This document shows positions 9,381-17,301 of a stretch of 64,000 nt of DNA, piece by piece. The position numbers were made by a program, and so were the translations under genes. The DNA is from Pedococcus bigeumensis. GTDB taxonomy: Bacteria; Actinomycetota; Actinomycetes; Actinomycetales; Dermatophilaceae. Under the pieces are notes generated by a model. That model ran no database searches. It was not told the origin of the DNA and saw only the letters and a list, made by a program, of their open reading frames with translations. The stretch spans positions 485,608 to 549,607 of the forward strand of contig NZ_RCZM01000004.1 of the NCBI RefSeq assembly GCF_006438965.1. Reading direction: 5' to 3'. Position 1 is the first letter of the stretch, and every line of letters starts with the position of its first letter.

Positions 9381-10281
9381 CGGCCTGCTCGTCGTCGACA
9401 AGCCGGCCGGCTGGACCAGCCACGACGTCGTCGGGCGGACCCGGCGGTTGTGCGCCACCCGCAAGGTCGGCCACGCCGGCACGCTCGACCCGATGGCCAC
9501 CGGTGTCCTGGTGCTGGGGATCGGGCGGGCCACCCGGCTGCTGACCTTTCTGGTCGGCTGCGACAAGGACTACACCGCCACGATCCGGCTCGGGCAGCGC
9601 ACCATCACCGACGACGCCGAGGGCGAGGTCACCGCGTCCACGGCCGCAGACGGCGTCACCACCGAACAGCTGCAGGCGGCCGTCGGCCGGCTCACCGGCG
9701 ACATCCAGCAGGTCCCGAGCTCCGTCTCGGCCATCAAGGTCAAGGGTGAGCGTTCCTACGCCCGGGTCCGGGCGGGCGAGGACGTCGAGCTGCCCCCTCG
9801 CCCCGTGACGGTCAGCCGGTTCGACGTCCTGGCCACCCGCGCAGGCGACGTGGACGGCATACCCGTGCTCGACGTGGACGTCGAGGTGACGGTGAGCTCC
9901 GGCACCTACGTCCGCGCGCTGGCTCGCGACCTCGGCGACACGCTCGGTGTCGGGGGTCACCTCACCGCGCTGCGCCGCACGCGCGTCGGCGCGTTCACGC
10001 TCGACCAGGCGCACGACCTCGAGTCGCTCGGCGCCCTCGGTGACCCCGAGCAGATCCCCGTCACCCTCCTCGCCGACGCCGCCCGCGCCCAGTTCACGGT
10101 GCGCGAGCTGACCGACGCCGAGACCACGGCGGTGGGCTACGGCCAACGGGTCGACTCGGCGCAGGAGGGGCGCATCGACCCGGTCGCGGCCTTCGCGCCG
10201 GACGGCCGCCTCGTCGCCATGCTCGACGAGTCGGGCCACAAAGCCAAGGGGCACGTCGTGTTTGCCCCGGCGGGTTCGTAG
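9367..10281 (+). CDS. truB: tRNA pseudouridine(55) synthase TruB
   Basis: 304 residues. TruB makes pseudouridine-55 in the T-loop of tRNAs. The N-terminal motif LLVVDKPAGWTSHDVV and the catalytic region GHAGTLDPMATGVL (catalytic Asp near residue 41) are intact, and the C-terminal part fits a PUA-like extension. I chose the ATG at 9367 that overlaps rbfA because family members begin just before the DGLLVVDKP motif. The TAG stop also forms the first three bases of a -10 element (TAGAGT) for ribF. Confidence 0.96.
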   Translation: MPAPDGLLVVDKPAGWTSHDVVGRTRRLCATRKVGHAGTLDPMATGVLVLGIGRATRLLTFLVGCDKDYTATIRLGQRTITDDAEGEVTASTAADGVTTEQLQAAVGRLTGDIQQVPSSVSAIKVKGERSYARVRAGEDVELPPRPVTVSRFDVLATRAGDVDGIPVLDVDVEVTVSSGTYVRALARDLGDTLGVGGHLTALRRTRVGAFTLDQAHDLESLGALGDPEQIPVTLLADAARAQFTVRELTDAETTAVGYGQRVDSAQEGRIDPVAAFAPDGRLVAMLDESGHKAKGHVVFAPAGS

Positions 10282-10284
10282 AGT
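10279..10284 (+). promoter_or_regulatory. Leaderless promoter -10 for ribF
   Basis: TAGAGT lies exactly 7 bases before the ribF GTG, the spacing of leaderless actinobacterial promoters. Its TAG is the truB stop codon. Confidence 0.6.
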
Positions 10285-10291
10285 GTCCTCC

Positions 10292-11251
10292 GTGCACCGC
10301 TGGACCGACCCCTCACAGACGCCCGAGAGCCTGCGCTCCTCGGTCGCCACCTTCGGCAACTTCGACGGCGTCCACCTCGGCCACCGAGCCGTCCTCGCGC
10401 GGCTGCTCGCCGAGGCGAGCGAGCGTGGGCTGCCCAGCGTCGCGGTCACCTTCGACCCGCACCCGGCGACGATCTTCCACCCGGAGACCCTCGAGCTGAT
10501 CGCGCCCGGTCGGCTGCGCGACGAGCTGCTCGAGACGACCGGGATCGACGGCCTGCTCGTCCTCGACTTCACGCAGGAGTTCGCGCAGCAGACCGCCGAG
10601 GAGTTCATCGTCCACACCTTCGTCGAGACGCTCGGGGTCAAGGCCATCGTCGTCGGCGAGGACGCCCGGGGGTTCGGCCGCGGCTACACCGGTGACGTCT
10701 CGACGCTCACCGCCCTGGGAGAGGAGCACGGTTTCGACGTCGTAGTCCTCGACGACCTCGGCAACGGCGAGCGCTGGTCCTCCTCCGCCGTGCGTCGCCA
10801 CCTCGCTGCCGGCGAGATGGCGGGGGCGTCCGCGATCCTGGGGCGTCCGCACCGCATGACCGGCACCGTCGTCCACGGCGCCCACCGGGGGCGCGAGCTG
10901 GGCTACCCGACCGCCAACCTCGCGACCGACTCGCTGGGCCTCATCCCCGCAGACGGGGTGTATGCCGGGTGGCTCACCCGGGTGGCCAAGCCCACCGACG
11001 ACCCGGAGCGGACCCTGCCGGCGGCGATCTCGGTAGGCACCAACCCGACCTTCGACGGCACCCTGCGGACCGTTGAGGCGTACGTCCTCGACCGGACCGA
11101 CCTCGACCTCTACGACGAAGAGGTCACCGTCGAGTTCGTCGAGCACATCCGTCCCACCCTGCGCTTCGACTCCGTCGAGGAGCTGCTCGAAGCCATGGCC
11201 GGGGACATCGAGAAGTGCCGACAGGTCCTCGCCTCGATCGTCCCGTCCTGA
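10292..11251 (+). CDS. ribF: Bifunctional riboflavin kinase / FAD synthetase
   Basis: 319 residues. The N-terminal FMN adenylyltransferase domain carries FGNFDGVHLGHR (about 20-31) and TFDPHP (about 53). The C-terminal riboflavin kinase domain carries GxVxxGxxxGRxLGYPTAN (about 190-208) and the conserved ISVGTNPTFDG (about 248). It converts riboflavin to FMN and FAD. I chose GTG 10292 over the longer frame because of the leaderless promoter directly upstream. Its end overlaps the next gene by 37 bases. Confidence 0.95.
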   Translation: MHRWTDPSQTPESLRSSVATFGNFDGVHLGHRAVLARLLAEASERGLPSVAVTFDPHPATIFHPETLELIAPGRLRDELLETTGIDGLLVLDFTQEFAQQTAEEFIVHTFVETLGVKAIVVGEDARGFGRGYTGDVSTLTALGEEHGFDVVVLDDLGNGERWSSSAVRRHLAAGEMAGASAILGRPHRMTGTVVHGAHRGRELGYPTANLATDSLGLIPADGVYAGWLTRVAKPTDDPERTLPAAISVGTNPTFDGTLRTVEAYVLDRTDLDLYDEEVTVEFVEHIRPTLRFDSVEELLEAMAGDIEKCRQVLASIVPS

Positions 11252-12396
11252 CGGGCAGGTCCCGCAACGGCGGGATCTGGTCCAGGGCGAGCGGCGGTGC
11301 GGCGCTGTGGACCCGCAGCGACTGGGGACTGGTCGTCGCGGCCCTCGGGCTGTCGCTGATCGGCGCCCTTCTCGTGTGGTCCGCCACCCGGCACCAGTCG
11401 GGGTCCGCCTACCTGGTGCGGCACCTGTTCAACACGGTGCTGGGGGTGGCCCTCGCGGCAGTAGTGACCCGGACCGGCTACCAGCTGCTGCGAGCCATGG
11501 CACCACTGCTCTACCTCGTGTCGGTCGCGGGGCTCGTGCTGGTGCTGACGCCGGTCGGGTCCACGGTCAACGGCTCGCACTCGTGGATCCTGCTGCCGGG
11601 CGGCTTCTCGGTGCAGCCGTCGGAGTTCGCCAAGGTGGCCCTGTGCCTCGGTCTGGCGATCATCCTGGGGGAGCGGATCGACCGTCAGGCCCAACCTGGG
11701 AGGCGTGACCTGCTGGCGGCCGTCCTCGTGGCGGCCGTGCCGATCGGGCTCGTGATGCTCCAGCCAGACCTCGGCTCGGCGCTGGTGCTCGGCGCGCTCG
11801 CCTTCGGTGTCCTCGCGGTCGGGGGCACACCCAAACGCTACCTCGCGGCCGCAGCGGCGCTCGTGGCGGCTGGTGTCGTCGTCGCGCTCAGCACCCCCGT
11901 CCTCAGCGCCTACCAGCGCGACCGGCTGACTGCCTTCGCGAACCCGCAGGCCGACCCCCAGGGGATCGGCTACCAGACCCGCCAGGTGCGCATCGCGATT
12001 GGCTCCGGGGGATGGCAGGGCCAGGGGCTGTTCGAGGGTCACCAGACCCAGGGCGGGTTCATCCCCTACCAGCAGACCGACTTCGTCTTCTCGGTCGCGG
12101 GGGAGGAGCTGGGCTTCCTGGGGGCTGCCGGCCTGCTGCTGCTCCTGGGTTTCGTCGTGCTGCGGGCCGTGCTGGTCGCAGCCCGTGCGCAGGACGCGTT
12201 CGGGCGGCTGATGGCGTCCGGCGTCGCCGTCTGGTTCCTGTTCCAGGTCTTCGAGAACGTCGGGATGAACCTCGGCATCACGCCGGTCACGGGTCTCCCG
12301 CTGCCCTTCCTGTCCTACGGCGGGTCCTCGATGTTCGCCTGCTGGTTGGCGGTCGGGCTGGTCAACAACGCCCACCTGGCCGCGCGGCGGCGCTGA
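11215..12396 (+). CDS. rodA: FtsW/RodA/SpoVE (SEDS) family protein, RodA-like
   Basis: 393 residues with about ten predicted membrane helices. SEDS proteins polymerise lipid II glycan strands with a partner class B penicillin-binding protein. Family motifs are present: NGSHSWI and QPSEFAK (about 120-140), QPDLGSA (about 183) and the C-terminal PLPFLSYGGSS (about 360). The GTG at 11215 lies inside ribF; no later start keeps the first membrane helix, so the overlap is probably real. No penicillin-binding protein gene is nearby, unlike the standard rodA-pbpA clusters, so it may be an accessory SEDS protein. Confidence 0.88.
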   Translation: MPTGPRLDRPVLTGRSRNGGIWSRASGGAALWTRSDWGLVVAALGLSLIGALLVWSATRHQSGSAYLVRHLFNTVLGVALAAVVTRTGYQLLRAMAPLLYLVSVAGLVLVLTPVGSTVNGSHSWILLPGGFSVQPSEFAKVALCLGLAIILGERIDRQAQPGRRDLLAAVLVAAVPIGLVMLQPDLGSALVLGALAFGVLAVGGTPKRYLAAAAALVAAGVVVALSTPVLSAYQRDRLTAFANPQADPQGIGYQTRQVRIAIGSGGWQGQGLFEGHQTQGGFIPYQQTDFVFSVAGEELGFLGAAGLLLLLGFVVLRAVLVAARAQDAFGRLMASGVAVWFLFQVFENVGMNLGITPVTGLPLPFLSYGGSSMFACWLAVGLVNNAHLAARRR

Positions 12397-12528
12397 GCCG
12401 CGCGGCATACCCTCGCCGCACCCGATCGCCGTCCAACCGTTTGGCCACAATCACCCTCGTTCACCCCCGTTGGCCCCCTGTGCATGGCACTATCCCCGGC
12501 AACCCCTGTACCGAGCCGAGGAAGGTCG

Positions 12529-14394
12529 ATGTCGACTCAAACCCCCCAAGCCACCCGCACGAACCTGCGTTCCACGAACGAGCGCGTGAACACCACCGTG
12601 CTGGACGAGCGTCCGGCCACCGTGGCCCACCTGTTCCGTGACCGGGTGGCCAAGTCGCCCCAGGCCGAGGCGTTCCGTTTCGCCGAAGACGACTCCTGGT
12701 CGTCGGTCACCTGGACGCAGGTGCGCGAGCGCGCCTACCGCCTTGCGGCCGGGTTGATCGCCCTGGGCGTCAAGCCGGAGGACCGGGTCGCCATCGCGTC
12801 GTCGACGCGCTACGAGTGGGCCCTGACCGACCTCGCGGTGATGTGCGCCGGTGGCGCCACGACGACGATCTACCCGACGACGATCGCCCCGGACGTCGCC
12901 TACATCCTGGCCAACTCGGGCAGCGTGGTCGTGTTCGCCGAGGACGACGAGCAGGTCGCCAAGCTGTGGGAGCGCCGCATCGACCTGCCGGAGATCACCC
13001 GCGTGGTGACCATCGACGGCACCTCCGACGGCGAGTGGGTGATCAGCCTCGACGAGCTCGAGCAGATGGGCGTCGAGCTGCTGACGACCAACTCCTCGGC
13101 CGTCGACGACCGCATCGACGCGCTCACCAAGGACCAGCTCGCCACGATCATCTACACCTCGGGCACGACCGGCCGTCCCAAGGGCGTCCGCCTCACCCAC
13201 GACGCCTGGACGTACGAGGCGGCCGCGGTCGACTCGATCGGCATCCTCAATCCCAGCGACCTGCAGTACCTCTGGCTGCCGCTGGCGCACGTCTTCGGCA
13301 AGGTGCTCCTCACGCTGCCCCTGCAGGTGGGCTTCCCGACGGCCATCGACGGTCGCGTCGACAAGATCGTCGACAACCTCGCCGTCGTCCAGCCGACCTT
13401 CATGGGGGCTGCGCCGCGCATCTTCGAGAAGGCCTACGGCCGGATCACGACGATGGTCGCGACCGAGGGTGGCGTGAAGGCCAAGCTCTTCGCCTGGGCC
13501 ACCGGCGTCGGCGCCAAGGTCGCCGAGATGCGCGCGCGGGGCGAGGAGCCGACCGGCATGCTCGCCCGTCAGCACGCTGTGGCCGACAAGCTGGTCCTGC
13601 ACAAGGTCCGGGCTCGGTTCGGTGGCCGGATCCGGTTCTTCATCTCCGGGTCTGCCGCGCTCAACAAGGACATCGCCACCTGGTTCGACTCGGTCGGGCT
13701 GGTCATCCTGGAGGGCTACGGCCTCACCGAGACCAGCGCGGCGTCGTTCGTCAACCGCCCCGCCAGCAACTCGATCGGGACCGTCGGCTGGGCACTGCCC
13801 GGCACCGAGGTCCAGATCGCCGAGGACGGCGAGGTGCTGCTCCGCGGCCCAGGCGTCATGGAGGGCTACCACAACAAGCCCGAGGACACCGCTGAGGCCA
13901 AGGACGCCGACGGCTGGCTGCACACCGGTGACATCGGGGTCCTCGACGACAACGGCTACCTCAAGATCACCGACCGGAAGAAGGACTTCTTCAAGACGTC
14001 CGGTGGCAAGTACGTCGGGCCGTCGCTGATCGAGTCGACGTTCAAGGGCCTGTGCCCCTACGTCAGCCAGTTCATGGTCTACGGCTCGGACCACAACTTC
14101 GTCACGGCCCTGGTCACCCTCGACCCGGACGCGATCAAGGAGTGGGCGGACCTGCACGGCGTCACGGGCAACTACCGCGCGATCGTCACGTCTCCCGAGG
14201 CCCGCGACATGGTGCAGGTCTATGTCGACAACCTCAACGTCAACCTCAACCGGTGGGAGCAGATCAAGAAGTTCACGATCCTCGACCACGACCTCACGAT
14301 CGAGGACGGCGACCTCACCCCCAGCATGAAGCTGCGCCGCAAGGCCGTCAGCGAGAAGTACAAGGAGACGCTGGACGCGCTCTACACCGGCTGA
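12529..14394 (+). CDS. Long-chain fatty acyl-CoA ligase (AMP-binding)
   Basis: 621 residues, FadD15-like in length and layout. The adenylate-forming motifs are complete: the P-loop-like YTSGTTGRPKGV (about 213-224), EGYGLTETSA (about 404) and GWLHTGDIG (about 463), with a C-terminal domain containing DRKKDFFKTSGGKYV (about 482). It activates fatty acids as acyl-CoA thioesters for lipid synthesis or degradation. The ATG at 12529 follows a GAGGAAGG Shine-Dalgarno; the open frame upstream is extra. It stands alone, flanked downstream by a convergent methyltransferase. Confidence 0.93.
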   Translation: MSTQTPQATRTNLRSTNERVNTTVLDERPATVAHLFRDRVAKSPQAEAFRFAEDDSWSSVTWTQVRERAYRLAAGLIALGVKPEDRVAIASSTRYEWALTDLAVMCAGGATTTIYPTTIAPDVAYILANSGSVVVFAEDDEQVAKLWERRIDLPEITRVVTIDGTSDGEWVISLDELEQMGVELLTTNSSAVDDRIDALTKDQLATIIYTSGTTGRPKGVRLTHDAWTYEAAAVDSIGILNPSDLQYLWLPLAHVFGKVLLTLPLQVGFPTAIDGRVDKIVDNLAVVQPTFMGAAPRIFEKAYGRITTMVATEGGVKAKLFAWATGVGAKVAEMRARGEEPTGMLARQHAVADKLVLHKVRARFGGRIRFFISGSAALNKDIATWFDSVGLVILEGYGLTETSAASFVNRPASNSIGTVGWALPGTEVQIAEDGEVLLRGPGVMEGYHNKPEDTAEAKDADGWLHTGDIGVLDDNGYLKITDRKKDFFKTSGGKYVGPSLIESTFKGLCPYVSQFMVYGSDHNFVTALVTLDPDAIKEWADLHGVTGNYRAIVTSPEARDMVQVYVDNLNVNLNRWEQIKKFTILDHDLTIEDGDLTPSMKLRRKAVSEKYKETLDALYTG

Positions 14395-14409
14395 TCCCGA
14401 CCGGCCAGA

Positions 14410-14443
14410 ACCGGCCGGCACCGGTCGCCCGGCGCCGGCCGGT
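14410..14443. terminator. GC-rich hairpin between convergent genes
   Basis: Arms 14410-14419 and 14434-14443 are perfectly complementary (10 bp). The hairpin lies between the ends of the acyl-CoA ligase and pcm and could serve both. Confidence 0.55.
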
Positions 14444-14467
14444 GGACCGGGTCGGGCCGCCGCGACA

Positions 14468-15049
14468 TCAGGGCGGGTCGGCGACGAGGGGCACGAAGCG
14501 GTACCACCCGTGCTCCTCGACCGCCGGCCCGCTCTCGCGTGCCACCACCCGCAGCATCCGCCCGGCCACCGGGATGACCAGCACACCGTGCGGCGCCAGC
14601 TGCGCGACCAGCTCGTCCGGCAGCGCGGGTGCCTGCGCCGACACCAGGATCCGGTCGAACGGCCCGTATGCCGCGTGGCCCAGCTGGCCGGGCACGGCCC
14701 GTTCGACGTGCGCCCACGGCATACGCGCCGCGGTGAGGTTGGCGGCGCCGAAGGTGACAAGGTCGGGGATCCGCTCCACCCCGGTGACCCGACCCGTCGG
14801 GCCGGTCAGGTGGGCAAGCAGAGCCGTGGACCAGCCCGACCCTGACCCGACATCGAGGACGCGGTCCCCGGGCCGGACGTCGAGCAGCTCCAACATCTGA
14901 CGGACCGTCGTCGGTTGGCTGTTCGTCTGGCCGTGGCCGATCGACAGCGGCGCGTCGCGACCGCTGTGGGGTCGTTGGTCGGGCTGCAGGAAACCCTTGC
15001 GCGGCAACGCCTCCATCGCCGCAGCCACTCGTTCGGCCGTGCTCGGCAC
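14468..15049 (-). CDS. pcm: Protein-L-isoaspartate O-methyltransferase family protein
   Basis: 193 residues. The N-terminal segment has the family motif SIGHGQTNSQP (about 36-46), which binds the damaged peptide, followed by the SAM-binding motif VLDVGSGSGWSTALL (about 64-78) and FDRILVSAQAP (about 130). PCMT uses SAM to repair isoaspartyl residues in aged proteins. The GTG start lies 6 bases after GATAAT, a strong leaderless -10. A divergent actinobacterial paralogue with another substrate cannot be excluded. Confidence 0.88.
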   Translation of the reverse strand: MPSTAERVAAAMEALPRKGFLQPDQRPHSGRDAPLSIGHGQTNSQPTTVRQMLELLDVRPGDRVLDVGSGSGWSTALLAHLTGPTGRVTGVERIPDLVTFGAANLTAARMPWAHVERAVPGQLGHAAYGPFDRILVSAQAPALPDELVAQLAPHGVLVIPVAGRMLRVVARESGPAVEEHGWYRFVPLVADPP

Positions 15050-15055
15050 CTGTCC

Positions 15056-15061
15056 ATTATC
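15056..15061 (-). promoter_or_regulatory. Leaderless promoter -10 for pcm
   Basis: On the minus strand GATAAT is followed by six bases and then the pcm GTG. Confidence 0.6.
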
Positions 15062-15076
15062 GCGTGGCTGAGGCGC

Positions 15077-15226
15077 TCAGTGCTGCGCGGGCCGGGTGCT
15101 GACGGCGGTCGAGGCGTGGTGGCTCGTCGGTGCCGGGTCGGGACCCGCGCCGATCCAGTGGGCCGATGCGGCCAGGGCCAGCAACAGCCCGAAGGTGGCG
15201 ATGATCCGGACCGAGGAGGCGCGCAT
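15077..15226 (-). CDS. Small single-pass membrane or secreted peptide
   Basis: 49 residues, unrecognised. A basic N-terminus (MRASSVR) precedes one hydrophobic segment (IIATFGLLLALAASA, about 8-22) that could be a signal peptide or membrane anchor; the rest is short and Ala/Pro/Thr/Ser-rich. I chose the ATG at 15226 because TAGCCT sits exactly 7 bases before it, matching the leaderless pattern used by neighbours; a longer frame upstream lacks support. It lies just upstream of pcm on the same strand. Confidence 0.5.
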   Translation of the reverse strand: MRASSVRIIATFGLLLALAASAHWIGAGPDPAPTSHHASTAVSTRPAQH

Positions 15227-15233
15227 GCCCGGC

Positions 15234-15239
15234 AGGCTA
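15234..15239 (-). promoter_or_regulatory. Leaderless promoter -10 for the small peptide gene
   Basis: Minus-strand TAGCCT, seven bases, then ATG at 15226. Confidence 0.5.
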
Positions 15240-15370
15240 GGGCCAGAGTCTGGGTGCGCCCTGAACGGGTTCGTTCTCAGTGAACTCCCAGCAGCAGATC
15301 CGCATCCTTGCAGCAACCCGTCGCAGGCTGTGCCCATGGCTCGGTGGCGGGGCCAGTTCGGAGGTGTCCC

Positions 15371-16525
15371 ATGCCGCTGTTGGGGTGGCCCCTGCTGTTG
15401 ACGCTCGGCCTCGCGACCGTCCTCGCGACTGTCCTGGTGCTCGTGCTCTGGTCCCGCGTTCGGGGTCCCGCCCCTGCCCGGGTGGGGCAGCGGCTCGCAC
15501 TGGTGCTGACTGGTCAGCTGACCGCAGTGCTGCTGGTCGCGGCGGTCCTGAACAACTACGGGTTCTTCTACGGATCGTGGTCAGACCTGTTGGGCACCTC
15601 AGCCCCCCGTGCTGCTGTCGCCCAGACTGGTGCAGCCCGGCCCGTCGGGCGCCACCGCGTGCTGGCCCTCGAGGCCACCCGGGGGACCTCACTCGCGGGC
15701 GTCGACTCATGGTCCACGCCGGCGCAGTGGGCCACGCGGGGGCGGGTGGAGTCCTTCACGCTCTCGGGAGGGCACAGCGGAATGTCCGAACCGGCCGCGG
15801 TCTACCTGCCCCCGCAGTACTTCCAGCCGGCTTACGCGCGGACCGTGTTCCCGGCCGTCGAGGTGTTCACCGGATACCCCGGCACGACGCGGGCGCTGGT
15901 CTCGCGGATGAAGTACCCGAATGTCCTGCTGTCACAGATCGAGGCGCACCGTTCGCGGCCGATGGTGCTGGTGATGCTGCGACCGACGGTGGCGCCACCG
16001 CGGGACACCGAGTGCACGGATGTCCCGGCGGGGCCGCAGACGTTGACCTACTTCGGTGAGGATGTTCCGAGGACCGTGTCCCAGGACCTACGCGTCATGC
16101 CCGTGGGTTGGGGGGCGATGGGTGACTCCACTGGCGGCTACTGCGCCGCCAAGCTGCTGCTGACCCACTCCACGGTCTTCACGGCCGCGGCATCTCTCTC
16201 CGGGTACTACCACACGCTCAAGGACGGGACGACCGGCGACCTGTGGGGAGGGTCGCCAATACTGCGCGACCTCAACGACCCGGAATGGCTCGCGGCTCAC
16301 CAGCCGCAGCCCCCGGTCTCGTTGTTCGCGACGATCGGAACTGCCGAGACCGGCAGCAACGGGATCCGCGACACCCGCAAGTTCGCGGCACTGGTGCATG
16401 CACCCATGTCCATGGTGACGCTGGTCGTCCATGGAGGGCACAACTTCGCGACCTGGTCGGCCGTCATGCCGCAGGCGTTGGACTTCCTCTCCGCCCACCT
16501 GGCACGCCGACCCGGTGTCGACTGA
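15371..16525 (+). CDS. Membrane-anchored alpha/beta-hydrolase esterase
   Basis: 384 residues. Two hydrophobic segments at the N-terminus (about 4-25 and 35-60) anchor a C-terminal alpha/beta-hydrolase domain outside the membrane. The nucleophile elbow is GDSTGG (Ser near residue 253) and a late HGGHNFATW supplies the likely catalytic His, as in putative esterases of the mycolyltransferase/esterase D group. The substrate is unknown. The ATG at 15371 follows GGAGG; an upstream extension of the frame lacks a ribosome site. It is divergent from pcm. Confidence 0.8.
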   Translation: MPLLGWPLLLTLGLATVLATVLVLVLWSRVRGPAPARVGQRLALVLTGQLTAVLLVAAVLNNYGFFYGSWSDLLGTSAPRAAVAQTGAARPVGRHRVLALEATRGTSLAGVDSWSTPAQWATRGRVESFTLSGGHSGMSEPAAVYLPPQYFQPAYARTVFPAVEVFTGYPGTTRALVSRMKYPNVLLSQIEAHRSRPMVLVMLRPTVAPPRDTECTDVPAGPQTLTYFGEDVPRTVSQDLRVMPVGWGAMGDSTGGYCAAKLLLTHSTVFTAAASLSGYYHTLKDGTTGDLWGGSPILRDLNDPEWLAAHQPQPPVSLFATIGTAETGSNGIRDTRKFAALVHAPMSMVTLVVHGGHNFATWSAVMPQALDFLSAHLARRPGVD

Positions 16526-16609
16526 CCGGACGCGTCACCGAGATGTCGGCGGCGCATCGCTGCCGTGTTGCTGCCTGATGGGCGCCGCATGCCGGCGGCG
16601 TGGCATCCC

Positions 16610-16670
16610 CGTCGCGACTGCGTCACCGTGACGTCGCAGCCGCGTCGCGGCTGCGTCACCGTGACGTCAC
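16610..16670. repeat. 33-bp tandem repeat, two units
   Basis: Units begin at 16610 and 16643 and share a core with the palindromic segment GTCACCGTGAC. They lie between the convergent esterase and SRPBCC genes. Confidence 0.7.
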
Positions 16671-17243
16671 TCAGCGGGCCGCGAGGTCGGCTAGGGTCAG
16701 CAGCTGCTTGCGCATCATCACCAGGTCGCCCCAGGGGAGCAGGGCGTTGGACACGGCACCGAGCACCCCACGACGCTCGGGGAACGCGAGCGCCCCGACC
16801 AGGCGCGACCCGCGACCATCGGGCTCCACGGCATACGTGATCCACCCGGCCCCGAACAGACGCGTGGGCCCGCCAGGCTTCACCGACAGGGTGAGCCGCG
16901 ACCGGGTCACGAACTCCTCGAGCTGGAAGATCGTCATGAAGTCCTGGCCCACGGTCAGGTCGGTCAGCCCCGGGGTCAGGTGGCGCGGGCTGCGGCGCCC
17001 CCTGTTGTCGAGCAGGTCGTAGGAGTAGGGCGCGACCTGGAGCTGGCACAGCCACGGCCACACCGCATCCGGTGGGGCGGCGCAGGGGACCGCCCTGACC
17101 ATCCGCAGCCAGCCCGGTCGTAGCCCGTCGTCGCTCGGGTAGTTCCGGTCCCACTCGGCCTGCGTGGCGCCCCAGGCCATCGGGCTGCCGGGCATCGGGC
17201 TGCCGGGCCGCGTGTGCCCGGCCGTTCCGTTGGGCGTCCCCAT
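16671..17243 (-). CDS. SRPBCC-fold (polyketide cyclase/START-like) protein
   Basis: 190 residues. A Gly/Pro-rich start is followed by a region with the START-like pattern: VRAVPCAAPPDAVWPWLCQL (about 48-67), a central GWITYAVEP strand and a C-terminal helix. SRPBCC proteins bind hydrophobic ligands; no catalytic function can be assigned. ATG 17243 is the longest start with a weak AAGACT -10 six bases upstream; later ATGs at 17192 and 17177 are possible. It is divergent from the radical-SAM gene. Confidence 0.65.
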   Translation of the reverse strand: MGTPNGTAGHTRPGSPMPGSPMAWGATQAEWDRNYPSDDGLRPGWLRMVRAVPCAAPPDAVWPWLCQLQVAPYSYDLLDNRGRRSPRHLTPGLTDLTVGQDFMTIFQLEEFVTRSRLTLSVKPGGPTRLFGAGWITYAVEPDGRGSRLVGALAFPERRGVLGAVSNALLPWGDLVMMRKQLLTLADLAAR

Positions 17244-17301
17244 GGCCCCAGTCTTGCTCGTTTTCGGTGGGTGGCGGTGCCGCCGTTACCCTTGTCTCAC
17301 C

